Assembly (NCBI GenBank): GCA_024516035.1
Contig: CM044962.1
Span: 3,828,633-3,892,632, forward strand
DNA: 64,000 nt
Origin: Bactericera cockerelli
Lineage: Eukaryota; Arthropoda; Insecta; Hemiptera; Triozidae
Direction: 5' to 3'
Made by a program: the position numbers and the translations under genes. This document shows, in pieces, positions 10,463 through 19,789 of this stretch. The stretch's first letter is position 1, and every line of letters begins with the position of its first letter. The notes below the pieces were generated by a model. The model had not been told where the DNA came from. It saw nothing but the letters and a program-made list of their open reading frames with translations, and searched no databases.

Positions 10463-10917
10463 AAAGCATTAATAATAATAAGTCCGTGTCCGTGAGACAG
10501 GTATTGATACCTAAATCACGGTGGTGAGAGGATTATATGGACGCCCAGATCCAATGTCTAGGCTCCTTTGTTGTTGTTATTGTAGCTGTAGCCAGTTTGG
10601 CTACAGCTGGAGGGGTGAGTGATGGTCTCCAGCCAACTTTACTTCAAAGTTGGCTCGTCCTGAACCACATATTTCTAGGTGCGATCAACCATCATGAGGA
10701 CTTGGACTTTTCTGTACAAGCCATTAAACCCTTAGGAAACTGCAAGCTAGCCTGGCTTGTAAGGGTTGGCTAGTTTGTTCTCTGTTTATAGTCCTCTAGC
10801 GAGACACTGGTCTTCTCCCTGTTTAACGTCCCCCAGCCAGACTACAGAAATATAAGTGAAAACAGCTGCTGTTTCATAAAATAGGGACTTTCAAAAAAAA
10901 AAGTGTTTCACAATTAC

Positions 10918-11145
10918 CTGGCTGTACAGATCCTTGGGTGTCACCAGACTGCTGTGATGAAACAGGAGACTCAGCCGCTCCTGCAGGTAGTTGAAACAGA
11001 GGTCACTGAACCCTGCCCCCAGCTGGTTGAGGCCTGTGGAGGCGGGGTTCTGGAAGCCGGGGGTGTCCACGAGGAGGAGGGAGCAGACGCTGTGGGAGGA
11101 GGAGGCGAGACTCCTGTTGATGAGGCCTCCCACACTGTTGAATGC
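10918..11145 (-). CDS. Mhcl/Myo18A: Myosin XVIII motor exon with switch II
   Basis: The exon is 228 nt, 76 codons, phase 0 to phase 0 (ttcccag|GCA ... AGCCAG|gtaatt). It encodes LINRSLASSSHSVCSLLLVD followed by the switch II segment DTPGFQNP at exon residues 27-34, then FSDLCFNYLQERLSLLFHH. Active myosins have DxxGFE. Gln replaces the Glu that salt-bridges to the switch I Arg, as in class XVIII, arguing for a weak or absent ATPase. Confidence 0.95.
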
Positions 11146-11194
11146 CTGGGAATAGAATAGAGATCGTCATTCAACCTTTCAACAAAGTGGAACA

Positions 11195-11660
11195 AACCCT
11201 ATTCGCAAATACTATCTTGGTTGAAGGCCCAAATTATGGGCCACCAGTTCCTCCTCATGCACGACAATGCCCGCCCACATGCGGGTAACTGTGTACGGGA
11301 GTTCTTGGGTGTGGAGAATGTTAACACTTTGGACTAGCCCTCTCTTAGTACCGACCTCAATCCGATTGAAAATCTATGGGACCAACTCAAACGAAGTGTT
11401 CGAGGCAGAATACCGGCTCCCCAGACTGTAGCAGAGCTCAAGATCGCCCTCACCGAAAAATGGGAGAGGTTGCCCCAAGAAATGGTGGTTACTTTGATCC
11501 AGTCAATACCAAATCGAATGAATGCTGTGATCAAAGCTCGGGAATTCAACACAAACTACTGATTCACCATTCTTATGAATGAATCTTGTTGATTTCTCAG
11601 GTTATAACGTCTTTTGTCAAAAATAAAAAAATCATGTTTTTCTTCTTTTTTGACATCCTG
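11195..11660 (+). pseudogene. Tc1-like transposase remnant
   Basis: The frame encodes FLLMHDNARPHAG (second catalytic Asp region) and DLNPIENLWDQLKR (final catalytic residue region), then about 45 C-terminal residues ending near 11560. An in-frame TAG at 11335-11337 replaces the usual Trp of the D-W-P motif. Only the C-terminal half of the DDE transposase remains. It starts 50 bp upstream of the acceptor of exon 10918-11145. Confidence 0.88.
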
Positions 11661-11894
11661 TAGTAAAATTTAATTTTGACGGCTTCTGGTACGTTTTTTT
11701 TAACAATCAAATTAAAGAATTGTAGAAAACAAAATTTACAACATTTTGAGATATCATACGACTCTATAGAAATAGTAATTTCGAAGATTTCGCAGATTTG
11801 GTGGAGGAAGTTTGATTCGCTTTTTCTGCTCTCAAGTGTATATTAAAATCAAGCGTAGATGTGTATTTAAAAAAAGAAGGTATAAAGAACTCAC

Positions 11895-12172
11895 CTCCGC
11901 GTAGAGATTCATGGCGAAACTCTCCACCATCTCCTGGCCACTCGCCTCTTCGATCCTCCCCCCGCCGCCGCCGGGGCTCGAACCCGCGGTCCTCCGTCCC
12001 AGCGTCCCCCCCCCGCCCCCCGGGGAGCCAGGCGAGCCCCCCCCCGCAGCGGGGCCCTGGGGACTGAACAGGGCCCGGGCCAGGGAGTCGGGGGCCAGGC
12101 CCAGCACCTTGGCGGCCCTACTCGCGGCCCCCGGCGACTGGAACTGCCACTTCCCGGCGGCCCCACTCGAGC
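11895..12172 (-). CDS. Mhcl/Myo18A: Myosin XVIII motor exon with Gly-rich loop
   Basis: The exon is 278 nt, opening in phase 1 (taccccag|GC) and closing in phase 0 (GCGGAG|gtgagt). The frame gives GKWQFQSPGAASRAAKVLG and LAPDSLARALFSP, then a Gly/Pro/Ser-rich insert of about 40 residues, then EEASGQEMVESFAMNLYAE. The ends align with the W-A-x-K-A-A-x-L-L-G and G-M-A-A-x-L-Y-S-E segments of the family. The insert sits where MYO18A also has an extended surface loop. The insert is strongly GC-rich, and long open frames on other strands and frames here are composition artefacts. Confidence 0.9.
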
Positions 12173-12249
12173 CTGGGGTAGAAAGATAACAGAGTGTGGC
12201 TTCATTATTATTATTGTGTGTTTTTTTTTAAATAAATTAAAGTAAAGTA

Positions 12250-12425
12250 AAGAAACAATCGGTTCAGGAAACTCAACAGCTGCCTCGGAATTGGACTGGA
12301 CATTAGAAAAGATGCCCAAGAGATGGGCATTGATCCCTGCAGTTGGGAGGAAGCAGCACAACAACGTCTTGTTTGGAGACAAGCTGTTGAGCAGACACAT
12401 GGTCGCCCAGGCCCTAGTCACAGAT
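12250..12425 (+). pseudogene. Possible LINE reverse-transcriptase C-terminus
   Basis: One frame reads RFRKLNSCLGIGLDIRKDAQ and SWEEAAQQRLVWRQAVEQ before a stop, resembling the W-x-x-x-A-x-D-R-x-x-W-R end of some ORF2 proteins. The similarity is short and a second frame is also open, so this is tentative. Confidence 0.4.
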
Positions 12426-12705
12426 AAGTAAGTATAAATGAAAATAATAAATTAACCCAGATTATCCCACTGTCCTTCTAAAAGCATTCCTAAGTGGGCT
12501 TCGAAAACACCCCCTCGTTTTTTTTCTATTGACGAACCTGTTTTCCCACTGTCCTTTTAAAAGGACGACTCCTCCTGGCGGAACAGCTCATCTTAGAGCG
12601 ACAGTTTTTATATATTTGGTATCAAGAAGCAATACTGAATCCAGATATCTAAAGAACTGGAAAAAAAATCTCCAAAAAAATTCATGGGAAGATCTGGGTT
12701 AAGGT

Positions 12706-12936
12706 GTTTATTTGTGTTATTATATCAAAATTTCAGTGGGTAGCGCAGAATTATAGGACTTTTCCGTATCTATTATATCCCAAATTCTTATTTTTGCCAC
12801 TAAAGCAGCTACTTATTTTTCCTCACGAAGTATGAGTGAACCCTGGACATCGAAGTACAGAGCAGAAAAAATCGTGCCCCGCTGGGGATCAAACTCAGGT
12901 CACTAAACGCTAACTCACTCGGCCACGGTGACTAAA
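12706..12936 (-). mobile_element. SINE family C, reverse orientation
   Basis: It is the reverse complement of the family C body and head and is moderately diverged. The 5' end is at the right. Confidence 0.65.
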
Positions 12937-13394
12937 AATACATTTATGTCTTATAGTTGAACCTGGGTATTAGAGAACTGAATACAATTTCCTAGGGACC
13001 TTGGAGACTGAAAAATCTCAACTTTTAAAAAATGGACATTTTGAAAATAACAATAACTCTTATACAATGTCAATTTCAGCTCAATCGGACTTTTACTTTG
13101 CGAGAAATGCTTAGATATGTGAAAGCTCAACTTTTAGGAAATTGACGTTTTTTTACGCCATAACGCTTATGAGCCTGTCATTGGTAACCATGCAAAATTT
13201 CAGCTCAATCTGACTTGTGGTTCTCGAGTTTTACGCGACTAAACATACACAGAAACGAATCATTTTATAATCTCTATATATAAATGAGAAATATAAGATA
13301 AAACCCTTGGGGAACTGCAAACTAGCCTGGCTAGTTAGGATTGGCTAGTCCGTTCTCTGTTTATAGTCAGTCCTCTTACCCTGTAGTCTCTTAC

Positions 13395-13741
13395 GGAAGA
13401 GAATGCCGTTGGCATTAGCACCGCCCTTGATCAAGTTTTGTTCTATTGATTTCATTTTCTATGTATTGCATATCTTAATATATAAATGTCAAAGTCACTG
13501 ACTGACTGACTGATCATCGCTCTACAGCCCAAACCGTAATACCTAGCGAGCTGAAATTTGGTAGGTAGCTTTGTCTTATAGTCTAGATGTGCAATAAGAT
13601 GGGATTTTTCGAAATTCCCACTACAACACCTGCCATTGGCGAAAAAGATTTTTTTGCTTTCACGGCCATGCCTCGGCCCGCAAAGCGGGCGACAGCCCGC
13701 TAGTATTCTAAGTAAATAAAACTTGATCCAATATGTTTAAC
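13395..13741 (+). mobile_element. Repeat family K inserted at a splice donor, with nested Helitron
   Basis: It starts ggaagagaatgccg and ends with aaataaaacttgatcc plus a short tail. It is flanked by the 10-bp duplication agtctcttac (13385-13394, 13742-13751), which on the coding strand is gtaagagact, the first ten intron bases of exon 13752-13896. Other copies lie at 9655-9795 and 44440-44560 (-). A Helitron (13473-13703) sits inside. Confidence 0.75.
13473..13703 (+). mobile_element. Non-autonomous Helitron
   Basis: It begins with TC after an A, ends with CTAG before a T, and has a GC-rich hairpin GCCCGC-AAA-GCGGGC (13676-13690) nine bases before CTAG. These are the structural hallmarks of Helitrons. 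It is 231 bp with no coding capacity and no target duplication, and is nested inside family K. Confidence 0.75.
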
Positions 13742-13751
13742 AGTCTCTTAC

Positions 13752-13896
13752 CTTTGACGGCCCCGGCCGCGCCCAGATGCAGCACTGCGGCCAGCAAGGA
13801 GAACACGGCCTTCAGTTCGGCCTCAGTGGTTCCCAAAGTGGTGAGCGCGGCGCAGAGGCGCACAAAGTCCATGAGGCCTCTCTGCTTGTCCTCATG
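13752..13896 (-). CDS. Mhcl/Myo18A: Myosin XVIII motor exon (AAVLHLGAAGAVK)
   Basis: The exon is 145 nt, opening in phase 0 (ccttccag|CAT) and closing in phase 1 (GTCAAAG|gtaaga). It encodes HEDKQRGLMDFVRL, then AVFSLLAAVLHLGAAGAVK, the myosin I-L-A-A-x-x-H-L-G motif. Only 10 bp of intron separate the donor from a transposable element, and those 10 bp are the element's target duplication. Confidence 0.92.
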
Positions 13897-14692
13897 CTGG
13901 AAGGGGACCCAAGGGGTTAAGGTTAGTTCTCGAGCTACGCGTCAGTGCTTAGATAATAATAATATCGCCTTTATACTACCCGATTAGGACTACTACAGTC
14001 CCATTATTCCAGCAGTAAGTCCAAGACGTATTATTATGTGGTAAAAATCCCAAATGGGATGATAACTTGTCATGTCACGGTTGGGTTTCGAACCCACGAC
14101 CTCTTGAATATCTGGATTCACGCCTTTACCACTAAGCTACCGGGACAGACATAATCAGCGTTTACTATGCCTTTATTTTTTTTAAAGTCATAGTTATCAT
14201 ATTTATATCACTTTCGTAATATCACAACTACTCAAACTCGCTTTGCACTTTTAGATTATTATTATTTGAACAGAAATGTAAGTATTTTATTAAATCAAAG
14301 ATCCTTAGTTCAACACCTTAGCAGACAAATTATTTTTGTTCGGCTAGAATTTTAAAATAGCAAAACTATGTTGAATATATTTTTACTGCCACAGGAATCA
14401 TTGGCGCTTTCCTGATATCAGTCCTTTTTGATCAAACCAATTATTGACAAAAACCACAACAACAACATTCTTCAGTGGAAGGTTACCAGGCGAGGTTAAT
14501 GCTCAAAGCATTTTCTATCACCTAACCCTGAGAGTCTTATTATTATGTGCTAACATATTCAAATTAATGAGGAAAAATTAATGCACTGGGTGGGATTCGA
14601 ACCAACAGATCCCTACGCTACCTGGATTTCCATACTAGCGCGTTGACCACTGCCGACCGGTGCACTACAATTTAAGTTTTTTACATTTAAGT

Positions 14693-14840
14693 TAAGTTAT
14701 CATATTTGTGTTAATCACTTTCGTGATATCACAACTACTCAAACTCGCTCTACTAAATCTACGCTGAAACCGGGACGTGAACCACCGACCTCCAAGTTAC
14801 AAGTCCGCCCCGCCTTATCGATCAAGCTATTGAGGTCGGT
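14693..14840 (-). mobile_element. SINE family A beside a family B copy, with target duplication
   Basis: It is flanked by ttttacatttaa on both sides (about 14681-14692 and 14847-14858). It lies next to the family B SINE at 14466-14669. Confidence 0.7.
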
Positions 14841-14869
14841 TAGAGCATTTTACATTTAAAAATAAGGGT

Positions 14870-15015
14870 AGCCACATGCTTTAACCTCGCCCCTTGGTTC
14901 ACTACATATTCTATTTATTATTATTATTTTTTTTTATTTTTTTTATTTTTTTTAGCATGTCCTATTTTGTTGAATAAAGTAGTTGACCAATAAATAGTTA
15001 AATAATAATAATAAT
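14870..15015 (+). repeat. Interspersed repeat family F abutting a splice donor
   Basis: It contains ctttaacctcgccccttggt and ttgaccaataaatagtt, ending in (AAT)n. Its tail runs to within two bases of the exon 15018-15188 boundary. Other copies: 3380-3510, 51140-51272 (+) and 20818-20960 (-). Confidence 0.65.
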
Positions 15016-15017
15016 AC

Positions 15018-15188
15018 CTTGGCGTAGGGTGTGATAAACTGGTTCGCCTCCCCACCGCCAGTGATGGCGTCCAGCATAAGTTCCTTCCTCAGAGTGCTGT
15101 CAGCGCCTGAGAGGAGCCGGTAGAACACGTGGAAGTTGCTTTCTCCCTCTGACCTGCGCACTACACGCTGCTTGTCCAGCAGTAGAAG
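15018..15188 (-). CDS. Mhcl/Myo18A: Myosin XVIII motor exon ([12 protein letters not shown])
   Basis: The exon is 171 nt, 57 codons, phase 0 to phase 0 (ttccccag|CTT ... GCCAAG|gtatta). It begins [12 protein letters not shown] and contains [19 protein letters not shown], the conserved myosin F-x-V-F-Y-x-L-L segment following switch I. The donor is GTATTATTATT: from the third intronic base on, it is the (AAT)n tail of a repeat element (14870-15015), so bases +4 to +6 depart from consensus. Confidence 0.94.
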
Positions 15189-15222
15189 CTGGGGAAGTAA
15201 ATAAACTTTATCATCATCATCA

Positions 15223-15345
15223 TAGGGTGGCGTCATCGTGAACGATGGTAGTCAGACAGTGAAGGAGTGACTCAGCACTTCTACCACTGTCTGTACGGGG
15301 GGGCTAATAATTGACAAGGGCCCCCAGAACCAAGCACTTATCAAC
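15223..15345 (+). repeat. Interspersed repeat family Q
   Basis: It is a roughly 120-bp element starting agggtggcgtcatcgtgaac and ending ccccagaaccaagc. Other copies: 1671-1800 and 18778-18896. The origin is unknown. Confidence 0.6.
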
Positions 15346-15484
15346 CAGAACCAATTTATCATATTTGTGTTCATAATGCTAAATTTTTGCTGAACTTGGG
15401 TCTCGAACCAGCGACCACTTGACCAGCCTTATCGATCAAGCTACTGAGGCCGGTAGAAGTTGGGAAAGTAAATATTACTCTGGT

Positions 15485-16695
15485 GTAAACAACCTGTATG
15501 AGTCAGCCGTTATCTGAATAAGTCAGCAGTTACTTGTATTATGAGTCAGCAGATACCTCTATTATGAGTGAGCAGTTAACTGAAGTATGAGTCAGCAGAT
15601 ACCAATATGTATCATAAGTGAAATATACGCGTCAGCAGTTACCTGTATGAGTCAGCAGACACCTGAATGTTTTATCCATTACCTATATGAGTCAGCACAT
15701 ACCTGTATGTGCTGACTCATACATATATCGGCTATGGACATGAAAGGAGCCTAGAAATTGGATCTGGGCGTCCATGTAATCCTCTCACCACCGTGATTTA
15801 GGCATCAATACCTACCTCACGGACACGGAATTATTATTATTACTGTTGGAGTAAAGGGACTTTTCAGTCTTACCTCGGCAGTATAAACAAGGTGTATATT
15901 CTTATCTAAGGTATATTCTATGAGATATAGTTTACCTGTGTTTTGAGTCGGCAGTTACCTGTATGAGTCGGCAGTTAACTGTATTATGAGTCTGCAGTTA
16001 CCTGTATTATAAGTCAGCAGTTACCTGTATGAGTCGGCCGTTACCCGAATAAATCAAATACCAATATGTATCAGAAGTGAAATATACGAGTCAGCAGTTA
16101 CCTGTATGTTTTAGTTGTTACCAATATGAGTCAGCGAACATACCTGTTTGAGTCAGTCGTTACCTGCATTAATCAGCAGTTATCTGAGGTATGAGTCAGC
16201 AGTTACCTACATATATGTATCAGAAGTCAAATATACAAGTCAGCAAATACCTGTATGAGACATAATTTACCTCTGTTTTGAGTCAGCAGGTACTTGTATT
16301 ATGAGTCAGCAGTTACCTGTATTATGAGTCTGCAGTTACCTGTATGATGAGTCAGCAGTTACCTGTATGATGAGTCAGCAGTTACCTGTATGGACGCCGA
16401 GGCTATGGCACCAGTCATGTCAAAGTCCAGGGAGAAGATGTGGGACACCCGGGTGGCGTTCAGGTTGAGACAGGTGCTTGTATTATGAGTCAGCAGTTAC
16501 CTGTATGAGTCAGCAGTTACCTGTATTATGAGTCAGCAGTTACCTGTATGAGTCAGCTGTTACCTGTATTATGAGTCAGCAGTTACCTGTATGATGAGTC
16601 AGCAGTTACATGTATTATGAGTCAGCAGTTACCTGTATTATGAGTCAGCAGTTACCTGTATTATGAGTCGACAGTTAGCTGGATGAGTCAGCAGT
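15485..16695 (-). repeat. Exon-edge tandem repeat at the 16699 donor
   Basis: A unit of about 23 bp, in coding sense ATACAG|GTAACTGCTGACTC, carries the last six exonic nt and the donor. About 33 copies are present, most keeping CAG|GTAAC. A longer exon copy at about 16388-16477 and a SINE fragment (15735-15835) are embedded. Confidence 0.88.
16388..16477 (-). pseudogene. Partial duplicate of the switch I exon with donor
   Basis: About 90 nt match the 3' part of exon 16699-16851 with a few substitutions, including the donor cag|gtaact. There is no acceptor. It is embedded in the donor-derived array. Confidence 0.8.
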
Positions 16696-16698
16696 TAC

Positions 16699-16851
16699 CT
16701 GTATGGACGCCGAGGCTATGGCGCCGGTCATGTCAAAGTCCAGGGAGAAGATGTGGGACACCCGGGTGGCGTTCAGGTTGAGACAGGTGCGGGCGTGACC
16801 GAAAGCTTCCAGCACGATGGCGATGGCGTTCAGTTTGTCTGGCGTCAGGAT
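16699..16851 (-). CDS. Mhcl/Myo18A: Myosin XVIII motor exon with switch I
   Basis: The exon is 153 nt, 51 codons, phase 0 to phase 0 (tccacag|ATC ... ATACAG|gtaact). It encodes VLEAFGHARTCLNLNATRV and SLDFDMTGAIASASIQ. The switch I segment is NATRVSH (canonical NSSRFGK): the Arg is kept, the following Phe is Val and the terminal Lys is His. The last 6 exonic nt plus the donor recur about 33 times in 15485-16695. A longer copy of the 3' half of the exon with donor lies at about 16388-16477. Confidence 0.94.
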
Positions 16852-16889
16852 CTGTGGAGGATACATGTCGGAAAGTTAGGAGTTATAAT

Positions 16890-17000
16890 AATAATAATAA
16901 TTCCGTGTCCGTGAGTTAGGTATTGATACCTAAGTCACGGTGGTGAGAGGATTATATGGACGCCCAGATTCAATGTCTAGGCTCCTTTCATGTCCAGGAG
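16890..17000 (+). repeat. Interspersed repeat family H
   Basis: It starts with (AAT)n then ccgtgtccgtgagttaggta and tggacgcccagattcaatgt. Copies: 10480-10565 (+), 15735-15835 (-), short pieces in the 21170-22125 satellite and at 46890-46955. Confidence 0.6.
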
Positions 17001-17585
17001 TTATCATATTTGTGTTAATCACAATCGTGACATTACATTTTTTTTTACCTTGTATTTTTTACCTACTTTCCTAACCTTTGTACCTAATTTCTTTATACCT
17101 TGTATTTTTTTCTTCTCTTATTTTCGGAAATCATGTTCTATGTACATATTCTGTATCCCTTGAATAATAAATAAATAAATACAATAAATAAATATAACAA
17201 CTACTCAAACTTGCTTTACAATACAATTCTCTGTTTATTCTGCAAGAACGAGACTAATGCCTATTACGATTTTTTTCTGACATCATTTCACTTACTTAGT
17301 TTAAGTTTTATTTTATGTTTATTTCTGTAGTTTTAAGTTTTTGTAGGGCCAGTTTTTGTAAAATGGGTTGGATCCCGTAGATATATCAAATAAATAAAGA
17401 GTCCCTTTTTATTATTGTAGAATGGTTTGAGTCCCACAAGAGAAGACCTGTCACACGAACCTCTATTGGATCTACTGTGACCAAAGAGTCCCTTTACTAA
17501 GTTTTTTGCTTAACTCAGGACTTGAACCATCGACCTCAAGATTGCAGACTACGACGCTTTATCGATAAAGGTACTGAGGCTGGCC
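16995..17585 (-). repeat. SINE family A copy broken into three pieces
   Basis: Pieces at 16995-17036, 17197-17222 and 17498-17585 are collinear parts of one reverse family A SINE. They are separated by unrelated AT-rich sequence, showing repeated insertion. Confidence 0.55.
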
Positions 17586-17943
17586 TTTTCAGCAGTCAGG
17601 ATCTGTGATGTATAAGTATACGAGTATACCCCCGTCCTGACTACTTCAAATCAGGACGTTTAACCAAATAGAATCAACGAGTCACAATAGATCTAATTAG
17701 AGGTCGGTGTGATAATCGGTGCTTCTCTTGTGGAACTCCAACCAGTCTATAATAATAATAATAAATACGGGGAGACTTTAGTAGAATTTCTAACTTTTCG
17801 TACAAATACAAAGATATACACGATAGCAGATCATCAATACATAAGAATCATTAGATAATCCACCCTATACTATAAATTAGGAGACTGACTATAATAGAAA
17901 ATTGTGTTTACACGAGAGTATTATTTACTTCCCCAGCTTCTAC

Positions 17944-18095
17944 CCACCTCAGTAGCTTGATCTATAAGACGGTGGACTTGTAACCTGGAGGTCGGTGGTT
18001 CAAGTCCCAGTTTCAGCTTGGATTTAGTAGAGCAAGTTTGAGTAGTTGTAATATTACCATATTACGAAAGTGATAGATATAAATATGACAACTTT
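17944..18095 (+). mobile_element. SINE family A (tRNA-Thr-like head)
   Basis: This is a representative full-length copy of about 150 bp. A box: TAGCTTGATCTATAAGACGG; anticodon-like loop CTTGTAA; B box GGTTCAAGTCC; body agcaagtttgagtagttgt. Other copies on +: 27364-27440, 29172-29310, 34648-34752, 35612-35748, 60283-60350, 62355-62493. On -: 2751-2895, 14693-14840, 15355-15452, 27003-27107, 31664-32025 (interrupted), 33846-33990, 35409-35488, 44900-45043, 46434-46558, 46952-47092, 49691-49834. It is the most abundant SINE here. Confidence 0.8.
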
Positions 18096-18324
18096 CATAA
18101 GACAAGTTTTTCCCCTGGACATACAGAGGGGCAATGCGGCCAGCATCCTTGGCTCATTACCGGATGCTGTTCAGGTGAAGGAAATTTTTTACTTATAAAT
18201 GTTATCATCTTGTTGATTTTAAATAAAACTACATACTTTTCTCCTTTAAACTAATTTTGAGACTGAAACTTTTCCTTCACAAAAAAAAACTGAAAAAATA
18301 TCTCGACTTGATGGCTAGCCTCAC

Positions 18325-18525
18325 CTTGCTCGTGGAGTCCGCAGTGAGGGCGAGGTAGCGGAGGGCGTGCTGCATGCTGGTGGTCTTGCCCGCCCCTGAG
18401 CGGCCCATGGGCACCAGAGCATGGTCCAGGCGGGTGCCCAGCAGACTTCTGTACAGGGCCTGGGCGGTGGCGAAGATGTGGGGGGGCGTGTCCTCGCTGC
18501 TGCAGCCCTTGAACAGCTGGGCGAC
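18325..18525 (-). CDS. Mhcl/Myo18A: Myosin XVIII motor exon with P-loop
   Basis: The exon is 201 nt, 67 codons, phase 0 to phase 0 (cccctcag|GTC ... AGCAAG|gtgagg). It encodes VAQLFKGCSSEDTPPHIFA, then the P-loop GRSGAGKTTS at exon residues 41-50 and the following helix. Active myosins carry GESGAGKT. Here Glu is replaced by Arg while the phosphate-binding Gly and Lys are kept, in line with the altered P-loops known in class XVIII. Confidence 0.94.
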
Positions 18526-18899
18526 CTGAGGGGAGAAGGGCGAGAATTTTCACCAAGTGGTTTTTTTTTTTTTTTTACACTGTTTTTTTACAAAACAATC
18601 ATCAACAAATTTTAATAACAATAAATTTAAAAAAAAAACTTAGAAGTATACGTACAAAAAATAAAATAAAGGTCAATATTAACTTTTAATTACAATTAAA
18701 AGTTAATATTGATCCAGTTCAGGACGAGCTATAACCGGGACAGACTATAATAACTTTGTTGATTACATTATCATCATCATAGGGTGGCGTCATCGTGAAC
18801 GATGGTAGCCCGACAGTAGAGGAATGACTCAGCACTTCTACCACTATCTTTACAAGGAGGCTAATAATTGACAAGGACCCCCAGAACCAAGCCAATGCT

Positions 18900-19148
18900 T
18901 GTCTTCTCCCTGTTTATAGTCCTCTAGCTAGACTGCTGGTCTACTCCCTGTTTATAGTCCCCCAGCCAGACTGCTGGTCTTCTTCCTGTTTATAGTACCC
19001 CAGCCAGACCGCTGGTCTACTCCCTCTTTATAGTGCCCCAGCCAGACTGCTGGTCTACTCCTGTTTATAGTCCCCCAGCCAGACTTCTGGTCTACTTCCT
19101 GCTTATAGTCCCCCAGCCAGACTTCTGGTCTACTCCCTGTTTATAGTC
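18900..19148. repeat. 38-bp minisatellite
   Basis: About six to seven copies of a unit containing tttatagtcccccagccaga and ctggtctactccctg. It shows no similarity to the flanking exons. Confidence 0.8.
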
Positions 19149-19581
19149 CACTACAAACAATAAATTACAAAAAAAAGAATAACGTTCGATGTTGTTTGCT
19201 TCTAATATTACTATTGACCAGACTGCCTGATGACGACAGCTGGTCAGAAATGTCGACCCCACATGAGCGGGATTAAAGACAAAGTAAAAGAAGAAGACCG
19301 ACCCTTTCTCAGCAGTACCTCAGCAAATAAGCTGAATTGGAATCACCCATTCTGATGTACACTTTTCATCTTGATTTATTTTTGTATTATTAAAAAATAA
19401 AATAATATAATTGTATCTCGATGTTTTTCTCCTATGTACTGTACACTATCCTCAATTCAAGAATATTATTGTGTAATAAATAAATAAAAATAAATTCCAA
19501 ATAAAGGTATACCTATTTGTTGTTATACCAACCCTTCATCTTAGCTTATGGCAATCTCTTCCACCCAACCTCGTGTCTTAC

Positions 19582-19758
19582 CTTGTCCGAGTAGATGGCT
19601 AGGGGAGCCACAGGGTTGAGTACGATGGCCGTGGGGCCCGCGTTCGTGTGGATGAGATTAGACGCATAGCGCAGGCGCAGGGTATGCAACACGCTCGACT
19701 CGTTTAGATGCCGCGCGGAGCAGATGTCCTCACACGTGTCATACTGGGCGGGGTTACA
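19582..19758 (-). CDS. Mhcl/Myo18A: Myosin XVIII motor exon (LNESSVLHTLRLRY)
   Basis: The exon is 177 nt, 59 codons, phase 0 to phase 0 (ccacag|TGT ... GACAAG|gtaaga). It contains LNESSVLHTLRLRY, the conserved motor entry (L-N-E-x-x-V-L-H-x-L-R-x-R-Y), then IHTNAGPTAIVLNP and LAIYSDK. The acceptor and first ~110 nt are repeated in the array at 19790-20816. In the copies I read, many exonic differences are synonymous, as expected of recent copies. Confidence 0.94.
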
Positions 19759-19789
19759 CTGTGGAGATTAGGGGCAGAGTATTAGAGGC

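Noticed and set aside
11909..12421. 170-codon minus-strand frame
   Set aside because: A different frame from the myosin exon and runs through its acceptor into intron; open only because of GC-richness.
15485..16695. Regular short repeats that could suggest a CRISPR array
   Set aside because: No unique spacers, eukaryotic context, and the unit is an exon-intron junction.
18251..18556. 101-codon minus-strand frame over the P-loop exon
   Set aside because: Out-of-frame reading; the correct frame gives the P-loop and conserved motor sequence.
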